DNA of 64,000 nucleotides from Candidatus Poribacteria bacterium (GTDB lineage: Bacteria > Poribacteria > WGA-4E > PCPOR2b). Below are positions 55,588 through 63,777 of the stretch, in pieces (position 1 is the stretch's first letter; each line of letters opens with the position of its first letter). The translations under genes and the position numbers were made by a program. Location: positions 64,090 to 128,089 of the forward strand of contig JAJECO010000040.1 in the NCBI GenBank assembly GCA_022822005.1, given 5' to 3'. The notes beneath the pieces are model-generated. The model was not told the DNA's origin. It saw only the letters and a list, made by a program, of their open reading frames with translations, and ran no database searches.

Positions 55588-55775
55588 GGAACGCAGATCT
55601 GCGTTCCCTACGAATTAACTTCGTTGGATCGCTGAGTTCGGGCAAGATGCCCGAACTGCGGGTGCGGTGTTGGGTTTTACCTCGTCATCTATAAGGGCAC
55701 AGTGTCAAAAAGTAGAAACTCGATTGCCCTTGATAGCAAGACACTTGCAGCCGCTCAACCCAACCTACAATACTT
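55588..55775. repeat. Cluster of palindromic repeats between genes
   Basis: GGAACGCAGATCTGCGTTCC (55588-55607) is a perfect 20-bp palindrome. AGTTCGGGCA (55635-55644) and TGCCCGAACT (55648-55657) form a perfect 10-bp stem with loop AGA. TTGGGTT (about 55669) is mirrored by AACCCAACC (about 55761), enclosing some 85 bases. The phrase CCCTACGA after the first palindrome recalls CCCTACGG in the repeat at 9582. These look like small dispersed intergenic repeats. Confidence 0.55.
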
Positions 55776-55806
55776 TGTTGCAACTAATCTTCGATAGGCC
55801 TAACCT

Positions 55807-56124
55807 TCACTGGATCGGTGAGAAGGAGGTAGGAATGAGAGTGTTCGAGAAGACTTCCTCGACAATTGGCCCATTTGCCTCGGTTACTTCACGAGCTTTA
55901 AGCCATTCGGGATCTGCACGGAAAGCCTCCCATGCCGCTTCCATCGCTGCTTCATTTTCATATCTACAGATATACACCAATTCGTTGGCGTCAGATCGCG
56001 TCCAGAATCCGACACATTCTATGCCATGTCTGTCAAAAAGACCAAAAGTGATATTCTCGAATCGGCTGAGAATGTTCGGCATTTTGCCTTCTGGAATTCT
56101 ATAGGTACGAAGTTCATAAATCAT
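55807..56124 (-). CDS. NIPSNAP family protein
   Basis: A 105-residue protein of the NIPSNAP (dimeric alpha-beta barrel) family: MIYELRTYRIPEGKMPNIL at the start, ITFGLFDRHGIECVGFWT, ELVYICRYENEAAMEAAWEAFRADPEW in outline. AAGGAG lies before the ATG. The biochemical role of bacterial members is not established; they often accompany oxidoreductase genes, as here. Upstream on the same strand lies a lactonase-type propeller. Confidence 0.85.
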   Translation of the reverse strand: MIYELRTYRIPEGKMPNILSRFENITFGLFDRHGIECVGFWTRSDANELVYICRYENEAAMEAAWEAFRADPEWLKAREVTEANGPIVEEVFSNTLIPTSFSPIQ

Positions 56125-56237
56125 TGCTATTCTCCTTGTATAATATGTTAGTTATTCGGCGGCGTAAAGATGCGACACCGTCAATTGAAATCTGGTCTCG
56201 GTACAACAGATAATCGATACAACAAACTCAATCGGAC

Positions 56238-57266
56238 CTAACCCAACGGGGTGACCATAACCCAAAACGGTTGGCTCCCAACGGCGTAGTCCTGGAGCGG
56301 CTGCAGTTCACCGGTAGCACCATCCACACGATAGCAGGTCATGGTGTCTGCCGCTTCACCCGCGCCGTACAGATAGGTGCCCGTCGGGTCGATACTGAAT
56401 GACCGTGGACTTTCTGAGATAGGAAAATGTCCGAAGGTACTGAGCGATCCATCCGCAGCGACGTTAAACCCGACAATGCTGTCGTGACCCCGGTTGGATG
56501 CATACGCCCACCTTCCATTCGGGTGTACTTCCACGTGGGCAGTCGCCCCACCTTCTGTGTAGCCCGGTGGCAAGGTAGAGATGTTCTGGAAGATCTCAAG
56601 CGTTCCCTTTTCGGGGTTGTAGCGGTGCGCGGTTACTGTGTTGCCCTGTTCATTGACGATATAAGCAACATCCCCTTCGGGTCGAAAACAGATGTGGCGA
56701 GGACCCGTTTCGTCGTCAGGTGGCGCGAGCTCGGCGGGGTCATTGGACGTGAGTTGCCCCGACTCGCCATCAAATCGGAATTGAAAGGTCCTGTTATTTG
56801 GGCAGACGTGCGGCACGAAGACGAATCGATCTTCGGTCATTGCGAGGATTGCGTGCGCCTTCTCACCGGTATCGACATACTGCACCAGATCCCCGATCGC
56901 ACCGTCGTCGCCCAGCCGATGTACGGTTACGCCACCGCCGCCATAGTACGCGGTGAGCAGGAAGCGACCGTTCCTGTCTGTGGTAAGGTGTGCGGGAATG
57001 TCGACGCCTGTGTCTACCTTGTTGATGAGGGTGAGTTCGCCCGAACTGGTGTCAAGACGAAAACTGGCTAATGTAGTTGATCCCACATGACCATCATACA
57101 TTATCTCTCCAGATGGATGCAGACAGAGCGCGCCCGAGGGACCGTGGGCATTACTGGTCGATCGAAGCTGTAATGCGCCCGAATCAGGATCCATGTCGTA
57201 GCATTTTATCTGCTCGTCGCCCGTGAGTGACACAAATACGACGCAGCGTTTCTTATCAGTTTGCAT
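56238..57266 (-). CDS. Lactonase family beta-propeller (6-phosphogluconolactonase-like)
   Basis: A 342-residue seven-bladed propeller of the Pgl/YbhE lactonase family: HGPSGALCLHPSGEIMYDG, GVDIPAHLTTDRNGRFLLTAYYGGGGVTVHRL in outline, GPRHICFRPEGDVAYIVNEQGNTV, AHVEVHPNGRWAYASNRGHDSIVGF and SPRSFSIDPTGTYLYGAGE. It is probably cytoplasmic, as no signal peptide is seen. The substrate could be a sugar lactone such as 6-phosphogluconolactone, or the lactone product of a nearby Gfo/Idh/MocA enzyme. Confidence 0.85.
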   Translation of the reverse strand: MQTDKKRCVVFVSLTGDEQIKCYDMDPDSGALQLRSTSNAHGPSGALCLHPSGEIMYDGHVGSTTLASFRLDTSSGELTLINKVDTGVDIPAHLTTDRNGRFLLTAYYGGGGVTVHRLGDDGAIGDLVQYVDTGEKAHAILAMTEDRFVFVPHVCPNNRTFQFRFDGESGQLTSNDPAELAPPDDETGPRHICFRPEGDVAYIVNEQGNTVTAHRYNPEKGTLEIFQNISTLPPGYTEGGATAHVEVHPNGRWAYASNRGHDSIVGFNVAADGSLSTFGHFPISESPRSFSIDPTGTYLYGAGEAADTMTCYRVDGATGELQPLQDYAVGSQPFWVMVTPLG

Positions 57267-57500
57267 AATATTATGAACTCCTGTCCTGTCGTAATTTACG
57301 ATAATCTATACGAATCCATTCGGACAAAAAGAGGTGGCGCAAGGACTAACTAACCCCATTATTGTAGATATGATAGGGTCTCACACGCGCCAATCTCCTA
57401 CCCGAATAGCTCACATTCTACCATTTTGATTAACCTAATGCCAATCGAATTTTACACGGCTCGCAGTGGCCTCCTGAACTCCTCAACGTTACGGACAGAT

Positions 57501-59030
57501 CTATTCCGGGACCGACTGTGAGGAAACCAGCCACATCGTAACCTGCGGTGGATCCAGAGTCAAGGAGTAAAATTTGGCTCCCGGAGAGATATAAAATCGC
57601 AACTTGATGTAGAACTCTCTCTTGGGCAGATTGGGGTAGCTCGATTGACGTTCCTCGCTCACACCGGGCCAGTTGGAAACCCCATTCCACGATAATACGC
57701 CTTCGTGGGTATCGCCGCGGATAGGGTCGCAATCGGCGACGGTGAAGCCGGGGATGGGCGCACCCGTGTCTTCTAACACCTCATATCGCAGCTCGCCTGC
57801 CGTAGCGTCCACGTTAACTGTCACCCTTCCTCCTGATTCCTGACGGAAGCGATGTGTGGTCAGAACCCCCGGCGCATACGAATCCGCTTCCACGCTGACA
57901 TAACCATCGGGGCGGAGTTGGGCAACCCCGATTCCCGTCTGATGCTCTTTGGGGTTCAGTGCATATTGCAACTGTGGTGTATGGTTGTTGTGGGTTACAC
58001 CAACGCCGTTGTAGTAAAACCAAAGCTGCCCATCATGATGAATGGGACCAGCGGCGTAAATAGATCCCCAATCCCATGCACCGGGTTTGCCACGCGGAAT
58101 AAATGGATCACGGTACCGTTTCCATGAGACCGTATCACGGCTTACCGCCAGTTGCGGCTCAACGACCCCGTCCACCCGCGCTGCCAATGCAGGCGATCCC
58201 CCGGTGCGTGCCCAGTAAAGATCCGGTTGCTCAATAGCGTATGGTTCGGTCAAATCAGTAAAAAAGACATTGAGCATGATGATATGTAACCCGCCATCTG
58301 TCCGGTTCGCCATATCATGTCCTGCGGCATAAAATTCACTCCCTGGTGGGTCATCAAGGTCTTGGTCGATGACTGTACGCATGCCGGACCAATTGAGGCA
58401 GTCTTGACTATCGCGCCGCCCGAGAACACGGGTGCGACGGCTTGAGCCACGTTGACCATAGAGTATGTAGGGCGCGTCGGGATCTATGGGGCCGCCGAAG
58501 GTTTCTGCGGGAGAACCAAAGGCGAAGAGCTGTTTCTGATGATTGTGAGGACCGGAGGGATAGTGACACCAATTGTATCCATCCGCTGAGTAGAGTGCTT
58601 GCCAGACGCCGTCATGAGGCATAGTGGTTATCCGTTTCCAGCGATAGGTTTCGTCCGTTTCATGCGGGTCGTACAGGATGTGCCCGAGTGATGGACAGTC
58701 GCTGGGCCAACTGATAATGTTATTGTCTTTGGAACTCCCAAACTTGACGACCCCCAAATTAGGCCGCTCCCAATGAACCCCATCGCTCGATTCCACAACG
58801 CACACCGTGGAGTCTACACCCGGATAGTACATTCGAAAGGTGTTATTTTTTTCGTCGTAGATGATTGGCCCACGAACGGGTTCGCTCTCCCACGGTCGAT
58901 CTGGGTCAACTATGTGAAGAGGTTCGTCAATGGTAATTTTTTCTGGGCAATTGAGCACACGATGCACTCCGATCATCGATTCAATGAAGAAATCGTCTAT
59001 AAATGCGTGTTTTCCTGGATGCCTTTCCAT
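57501..59030 (-). CDS. Glycoside-hydrolase-like five-bladed propeller protein
   Basis: A 509-residue protein with the pattern of GH32/43/sialidase-like beta-propellers: HAFIDDFFIESMIGVHRVLNCPEK near the start, VRGPIIYDEKNNTFRMYYPGVDST, SSDGVHWERPNLGVV, YSADGYNWCHYPSGPH, and LAVSRDTVSWKRYRDPFIPRG in outline. Such proteins are frequent in planctomycetes and poribacteria. The C-terminal part from about 385 is a beta-sandwich-like module (YEVLEDTGAPIPGFTVADCDPI). No signal peptide is present. GAGGAAAA precedes the ATG. Glycan substrate unknown and catalytic residues not assigned. The 234 bases downstream (57267-57500) hold no clear signal. Confidence 0.75.
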   Translation of the reverse strand: MERHPGKHAFIDDFFIESMIGVHRVLNCPEKITIDEPLHIVDPDRPWESEPVRGPIIYDEKNNTFRMYYPGVDSTVCVVESSDGVHWERPNLGVVKFGSSKDNNIISWPSDCPSLGHILYDPHETDETYRWKRITTMPHDGVWQALYSADGYNWCHYPSGPHNHQKQLFAFGSPAETFGGPIDPDAPYILYGQRGSSRRTRVLGRRDSQDCLNWSGMRTVIDQDLDDPPGSEFYAAGHDMANRTDGGLHIIMLNVFFTDLTEPYAIEQPDLYWARTGGSPALAARVDGVVEPQLAVSRDTVSWKRYRDPFIPRGKPGAWDWGSIYAAGPIHHDGQLWFYYNGVGVTHNNHTPQLQYALNPKEHQTGIGVAQLRPDGYVSVEADSYAPGVLTTHRFRQESGGRVTVNVDATAGELRYEVLEDTGAPIPGFTVADCDPIRGDTHEGVLSWNGVSNWPGVSEERQSSYPNLPKREFYIKLRFYISPGAKFYSLTLDPPQVTMWLVSSQSVPE

Positions 59031-59081
59031 TTGGTTTTCCTCTCGGTCAATATCTACGCGCCGGACGTAGCATTAAATCCG

Positions 59082-59111
59082 TTGACAGGTTGCCTGTGGC
59101 TGTGTTACGAT
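59082..59111 (+). promoter_or_regulatory. Promoter for the PhyH-like gene at 59180
   Basis: TTGACA (59082-59087), an 18-bp spacer and TACGAT (59106-59111), about 70 bases before the start codon. The -10 is weak. The region is divergent from the glycoside-hydrolase-like gene. Confidence 0.5.
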
Positions 59112-59179
59112 GAAAATGTCTTCTGTGAAACTGTCCATTTGCTGCCTTTTAAGTATACAAAATTGAGGGAAAAGCGACA

Positions 59180-60304
59180 ATGAAGAACTCAAAGGACCAG
59201 AAACAAACCGATGATCCTGCACGAGCCGCTCGCGTGGGTAATCTGCTGCGTCCGGAGGTGTTGGAGGCCTTTGACCGCACCACCTTCGAACAGGAAGGAT
59301 TTTGGGTATGGGAGGGCGTGCTGACCGACGAAGGTCAAAAGCAGTTCACCGCCAGTCTACAGAAACTACAGCACATGAACGACTGTATCCTTACGGACAC
59401 AGACTGGGCTTCCATCGATTTTGAGAGTCGTGGATTGCCGCCGCCTCCGCCGGAGCAAATCACCCCGGAGTTCTTGGAGAGTTGTTGTGGTGGATCAGAA
59501 CAGATGCCCGGTTTCCTCAGATCAGAGGTGCGTGCATACATGCACGAGTATGGCCTCCTCGATCCCGAACCAGCATTGGTCACGCGCGGATACGAGTCGC
59601 TGGGTATGATGCCGGAATATTTTCCAGCGGGATACGATGACTTCATTATGGATATCACCACTGCCCATCCGCAGATGATGGAACTATTCAAGAAATTTTT
59701 CGGTGACCGTTTCGTGCTCGATCACTGCTTAATGCTCAACCGGGCAGCGAACTCGCGAGGAAGACGTTGGCACGCTCATCAGTATCGCGAGGGACAGTAT
59801 GAGGTCGAAGATCCTATTGGCACCGGTAAGGCATTAACCCCTGAATTTCTACAGCAGCAATGTATCCGGACGCTATGCTACCCAGAAGGGGCAGAGAGTG
59901 GAGATGGAGCGGAACTTGGCGTTATCCCAGGATCCCACCTTTACCGCATCCCGTTTAAGTGGAATACAGAGCGACTCGATGAAGACGCTGACATGCAAGC
60001 AAACTGGCTGAAGGGAAAGGTCCACGCTATCACGGGCAAGCCGTTGGAGATCGTACATCTATCAATACCACCCGGAAGTATGGTTTCGTTTGTTCACCAC
60101 ATGCCACATCACGTTCAACGCCGTCCGCCGGGGGCACCAACTCGGTGGGGACTGTTGATGGCGTATAGGACCCCGGACCCCGATGCCGCTCCAGCCAAGT
60201 GGACAGGCGGTATGCCCAGGCATTGGGTAGAGCGCACCGCGGCAGCAGGAAAACTTTCCGATGCGGAACGCCGTGTGTTTGAAGCGGACAACCCCCTTAA
60301 CTGA
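59180..60304 (+). CDS. PhyH-like protein with H-x-H in place of H-x-D
   Basis: A 374-residue protein of the phytanoyl-CoA dioxygenase superfamily, larger than the usual 250-300 residues because of an N-terminal extension of about 90 residues and an insert before the PGSH motif. The iron motif reads WHAH at 197-200, so the carboxylate is replaced by His. The distal His311 (PHHVQRRPPG) and Arg322 are kept. The core CYPEGAESGDGAELGVIPGSHL and HLSIPPGSMVSFVHH are shared with the convergent gene at 60309-61538, whose motif is WHSH. Function unknown; activity with an all-His site would be unusual. Confidence 0.78.
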   Translation: MKNSKDQKQTDDPARAARVGNLLRPEVLEAFDRTTFEQEGFWVWEGVLTDEGQKQFTASLQKLQHMNDCILTDTDWASIDFESRGLPPPPPEQITPEFLESCCGGSEQMPGFLRSEVRAYMHEYGLLDPEPALVTRGYESLGMMPEYFPAGYDDFIMDITTAHPQMMELFKKFFGDRFVLDHCLMLNRAANSRGRRWHAHQYREGQYEVEDPIGTGKALTPEFLQQQCIRTLCYPEGAESGDGAELGVIPGSHLYRIPFKWNTERLDEDADMQANWLKGKVHAITGKPLEIVHLSIPPGSMVSFVHHMPHHVQRRPPGAPTRWGLLMAYRTPDPDAAPAKWTGGMPRHWVERTAAAGKLSDAERRVFEADNPLN

Positions 60305-60308
60305 CCTA

Positions 60309-61538
60309 TCAAGGCTCTGAATCCACGGTCCGTCCGCCCGTCAACTCCTTGTCGTAGCTTGGTCGAAATAGCTCGGTGAGAAGGGATGGCAGTTCGCCCC
60401 GATGTGCCTTCATCGCCCATACCGGCGGAATCGAATGCGATGGCTGGGCATAACCGGTTACATCGCTCGGCTTCTTGTAGCAGAAAAGCGAACACCAACG
60501 GGTATCCCTGTCCAAGGCTTTGGGCGACACCGCATGGGCGGCGTGCGACAGACAGCAGACGACCGTTCCCGGCGGAATTGAGAGATGTTCAATCTGAAGC
60601 GGCTCGGAGGTAACGGGATGCACCCGGTCTGCCAACCACTCCTGCTGTATATCTTCGTCGGTATCAGCCCAGCACCCTCCCGGATCTCGAAAGAGATGGC
60701 TGCCCCGAATGATCTTCAGTCCTCCATCGTCCTCGGCTTCAAAGCCTTGAGGGTAACAGAGTGTGAGGTTGAAATTCGGTTGCGCTTGGTATTCTGACAG
60801 GCTCGCTACGCCGCAGTTATCTGCTCCAGCCCCAATTTTATGACTATGCCATGCACCACCGGGATAGCCTGGGGGCCTGGTTAATAACTGGTTGTGATCG
60901 AAATAGATGTCATCGCTGCCAAGGCTCATCCGCTGCAATTGGAGCATCTGCGGATGTGTGAGGACGTTCATTAAGTACGGGACATGGCCTGCCGGAAAAT
61001 ACTCAGCGAAAACACTGTGCTGCCGCAATGTTTTTACGCCCGCCTCATCGTCTGACTGCGGTGCCTTCTGGCTCCCTCCGAGCGCGTTACTAATCTCCTC
61101 AACGGTGAGAGATTTTGTCGGCGGCGTTCGACCAAGGACCTCCCAATCAATTTCTGACCAGTCTGACTTGAGCAATCTGTCGTTGAGTTCCTGACCATAT
61201 TTCAGCGCCGCTGTCCACACTTCGACAGTTTTGGGTGTCATAACTTCTCTCAGCACCGCATATCCATCCCTCAAAAAACTTGCATGGTCGAATTGTGCAG
61301 TGACCGCTGACATGTCAAATAAAGGTTCACGATTGGATTCTAACCCGTCCCAATCGCTGGGAGACCAGTGCACAGGGGAGTGTTCATTGGCGAGTAAACT
61401 GGGACGGGTAGCGTCTGCAAGTTCGCCGGTTGAGCGCAGCAGGAGACGGGTGAGCGCCGGATTTGATGAGTCGGAGGCGAGGAGTGGATTCTGTGGCAGT
61501 GTGGGGGCAGAATCAGGAGATAACGTACTTTTCTTCAT
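60309..61538 (-). CDS. PhyH-like protein with H-x-H in place of H-x-D (convergent paralogue)
   Basis: A 409-residue paralogue of the preceding protein. WHSH lies at 230-233, CYPQGFEAEDDGGLKIIRGSHLFRDPGG in outline near 261-288, HLSIPPGTVVCCLSHAAHAV near 318-337, with distal His335 and Arg347. The first 75 residues are Ser/Pro-rich and poorly conserved. ATG 61538 follows GAAAGA. The two genes end only 4 bases apart. They are divergent enough to be old duplicates, so selection has kept H-x-H in both. Confidence 0.78.
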   Translation of the reverse strand: MKKSTLSPDSAPTLPQNPLLASDSSNPALTRLLLRSTGELADATRPSLLANEHSPVHWSPSDWDGLESNREPLFDMSAVTAQFDHASFLRDGYAVLREVMTPKTVEVWTAALKYGQELNDRLLKSDWSEIDWEVLGRTPPTKSLTVEEISNALGGSQKAPQSDDEAGVKTLRQHSVFAEYFPAGHVPYLMNVLTHPQMLQLQRMSLGSDDIYFDHNQLLTRPPGYPGGAWHSHKIGAGADNCGVASLSEYQAQPNFNLTLCYPQGFEAEDDGGLKIIRGSHLFRDPGGCWADTDEDIQQEWLADRVHPVTSEPLQIEHLSIPPGTVVCCLSHAAHAVSPKALDRDTRWCSLFCYKKPSDVTGYAQPSHSIPPVWAMKAHRGELPSLLTELFRPSYDKELTGGRTVDSEP

Positions 61539-61676
61539 GACCGATCTTTCTTCGCAAAAGCTACGAGCGGATTTCCTGAGAAAATCCAATTGGTGACATA
61601 TTGACTTTACCGTTTAGATCATTCAAGTAGATAATGTCCTTGATTTGTCTGACCGATAATGATACTATCTTGCTGC

Positions 61677-61705
61677 AGTTTAGCACCTTGCGGACAGACT
61701 GTCAA
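61677..61705 (-). promoter_or_regulatory. Possible promoter for the H-x-H PhyH paralogue
   Basis: On the minus strand TTGACA (61705-61700), a 17-bp spacer and TAAACT (61682-61677), about 140 bases upstream of the start at 61538. The same gap holds an inverted repeat CTGAATT (61777-61783)/AATTCAG (61790-61796) 38 bases before the divergent gene at 61834. Confidence 0.45.
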
Positions 61706-61833
61706 GCGGAAAAAAATCACGCGGTGTAGGGCACCGGAGTTCGCATAACTTATCTCTCCAGAGTCTGAATAACTCCCTGAATTCCCATAAATTCAGTCAC
61801 GCATAAATCAAGAAAGGAGCAGATCAGGATCCG

Positions 61834-62826
61834 ATGATGGTAAACATTGTAATAGTCGGTGCTGGAGGGATTTCCAGAACACATAGCAGTTCATTGATGC
61901 GTATCGCCACGGCAAATATAGTTGGCGTCGTTGACCCGAATGAGGAGCGCGCTCAAACCCTTGCGAGTGCGGTTGGAGCATCAGTTTATAAGAACTTAGA
62001 GGACTGTGTGGATAGAGCCGATGTGGTGTACATCCTCACGCCACCTTCTACCCATCGGGAATTGGCACTGACAGCGATTAACGCTGGAAAGCATGTCGTT
62101 TGTGAAAAGCCGATCTCCATCTCCTTGGACGATGCTGAAGCCATGGTGCAATCCGCTAAACAAGCAGATGTAAAACTGATGATTGCCTTTAACAATCGGT
62201 TCAGAAAGGGATTTAATCGTCTCAGGGAAATGGCTAACTCCGGCACACTGGGCAAAATCATCAATATGTGGAGTCAACGGATCGGACCGGGAATTCCTCA
62301 AGGGTACAACTGGCGGACCGATCCGCAACTGATGTGCGGTATGAGTATTGAATCCCTTTCGCACGATATTGACCTTATTCGCTGGACAGCGGGAGAAATT
62401 GTCGATGTCCGCGCAAATATTGTCGCCTCCAACCCGGATCTAAAGGGTTTTGACGACAATGCACATGTAGTTCTGACCCTCTCCAATGGAGGTACAGCTG
62501 TAATCCATGCGAGCTGGTCTTCTCACCTCGGCATGAACACCCGTGGGGTGATTGGAACTCTCGGCACGGCGGTTGTGGACGGTCCGGGACTCTGGGATGG
62601 AAGGCATTTCCGCTGGAAGACCTGTGAGATGACAGACGAACACATCGAAGTGATCAACGATTCCTATGCCACTTCAGATTGCTACGAGCTGGAAAATCGG
62701 CATTTCCTTGATTGTGTTACCAACGACCTACCCCCGACGATTACGGGTGCCGATGGCTTGGCAGCCCTCAAGGTCTCGCACGCTATACTCGATTCTCATT
62801 ATAAAAAAACGGTGATTTCCTTGTAA
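61834..62826 (+). CDS. Gfo/Idh/MocA family oxidoreductase
   Basis: A 330-residue NAD(P)-dependent dehydrogenase with all expected signatures: VNIVIVGAGGISRTHSSSL, VVYILTPPSTHRELALTAINAGKHV in outline, CEKPISISLDDAEAMV with the catalytic Lys, FNNRFRKGF, and SLSHDIDLIRW with the His-Asp motif near 174-180. AAAGGAG lies upstream of the ATGATG start. A canonical PhyH gene begins 64 bases later, repeating the gfo-phyH order seen at 20-22 kb. Confidence 0.87.
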   Translation: MMVNIVIVGAGGISRTHSSSLMRIATANIVGVVDPNEERAQTLASAVGASVYKNLEDCVDRADVVYILTPPSTHRELALTAINAGKHVVCEKPISISLDDAEAMVQSAKQADVKLMIAFNNRFRKGFNRLREMANSGTLGKIINMWSQRIGPGIPQGYNWRTDPQLMCGMSIESLSHDIDLIRWTAGEIVDVRANIVASNPDLKGFDDNAHVVLTLSNGGTAVIHASWSSHLGMNTRGVIGTLGTAVVDGPGLWDGRHFRWKTCEMTDEHIEVINDSYATSDCYELENRHFLDCVTNDLPPTITGADGLAALKVSHAILDSHYKKTVISL

Positions 62827-62890
62827 TGGAAGCGACCTGAATTGACCACGATATGACGTCAATCACTTGTGGACAGACGCGGAGGGAAAG

Positions 62891-63703
62891 ATGCTTACCA
62901 AACAACAGCAGCAGCATTTTGATGTGTTCGGATTTCTCGTGCTTCGGCAACTGTTCTCGCCGGACGAAATGGCTATCGTCAGCCGAGACTTTGAAGCGGC
63001 GATGCTTGAAGACCGAGATGGTGAACCGTTCGATGGTAAGACACGCCAACAGGTGAACGACTGGTATCTTGGACGACCTTGTGCCGAGCTGCTGATTGAC
63101 AGCGAACGCATCTGGAAGCCAATTGGACAACTGTTAGGTCCTGGCTATACATTTAAGCAGGGGAACGACGGGAACTTTTATGTGGGCAATACCGGTTGGC
63201 ATCCGGATCTGGGATGGGACCCGCACATTCCGGAGGGCGAAAACGATCCCAACCGAAACGTCGCACAGTGGCAGTATCATTACTGTCCGAGCATTAAGGT
63301 TGCGTTCTACCTGGATCCGGTCAGTAAGGATAGCGGATGCCTACGTGTTATACCGGGCGCACATCGGAACCCGTACCACGATCAGCTGTGGTCGCTCCAT
63401 CTAAATGTCCCTGCCGCAGTATCCGAAGATGACACCTATAAGTTCGAGAATGTGCGTCCAAAACTCCTTGAGATGTGGGAACAGGCGACCGGCGATGAGG
63501 AAGGTGCGGAACGATTCCTGTCAGACCCCGATACGAACCACTTTGGAATAGCACCGAGCGACATTCCAAGTTTCCCCATTGAATCTGAGCCGGGTGATGT
63601 CGTATTCTTCAGTCATCAGCTTTGGCATGCGTCGTTCGGAGGACGCGTGGGCAGACGGATGTTCACGCTAAACTTTCGAAGCGCGCCGGCTGATGATGGG
63701 TAG
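62891..63703 (+). CDS. Phytanoyl-CoA dioxygenase family protein, canonical triad
   Basis: A 270-residue Fe(II)/2-oxoglutarate oxygenase. His104 and Asp106 lie in TGWHPDLGWDP, His246 in HQLWHASFGG and Arg255-256 follow, so the triad is complete. It is the closest relative in the window of the protein at 21084 (same residue numbers for the first two ligands and the same WHASFGG/YHASFGG ending). GGAGGG precedes ATG 62891. Its gene pairing with a Gfo/Idh/MocA enzyme suggests that both act on one substrate. Product unknown. Confidence 0.87.
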   Translation: MLTKQQQQHFDVFGFLVLRQLFSPDEMAIVSRDFEAAMLEDRDGEPFDGKTRQQVNDWYLGRPCAELLIDSERIWKPIGQLLGPGYTFKQGNDGNFYVGNTGWHPDLGWDPHIPEGENDPNRNVAQWQYHYCPSIKVAFYLDPVSKDSGCLRVIPGAHRNPYHDQLWSLHLNVPAAVSEDDTYKFENVRPKLLEMWEQATGDEEGAERFLSDPDTNHFGIAPSDIPSFPIESEPGDVVFFSHQLWHASFGGRVGRRMFTLNFRSAPADDG

Positions 63704-63717
63704 TACTATAGGATATA

Positions 63718-63759
63718 GGGGCGCAGTAACCCCGCTCCTACGATTTCTCAACATGAGTG
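63718..63759 (+). repeat. Dispersed palindromic repeat, copy B
   Basis: GGGGCGCAGTAACCCCGCTC is the stem region, followed by CTACGATTTCTCAACATGAG. It matches copy A (9582-9623) in 33 of 42 positions and likewise sits just after a + strand stop codon. Confidence 0.65.
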
Positions 63760-63777
63760 TTATCAGAAAGGCCTATT

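Noticed and set aside
58773-59183. A 136-residue open frame on the + strand between the glycoside-hydrolase-like gene and the PhyH gene
   Set aside because: It lies antisense to the start of the glycoside-hydrolase-like gene and runs to the start of the PhyH gene. It has no ribosome binding site or recognisable domain, and the codon pattern of the opposite strand is the real one.
60304-60309. Possible fusion or frameshift between the two H-x-H PhyH genes
   Set aside because: They are on opposite strands and end tail to tail; each has its own stop codon.
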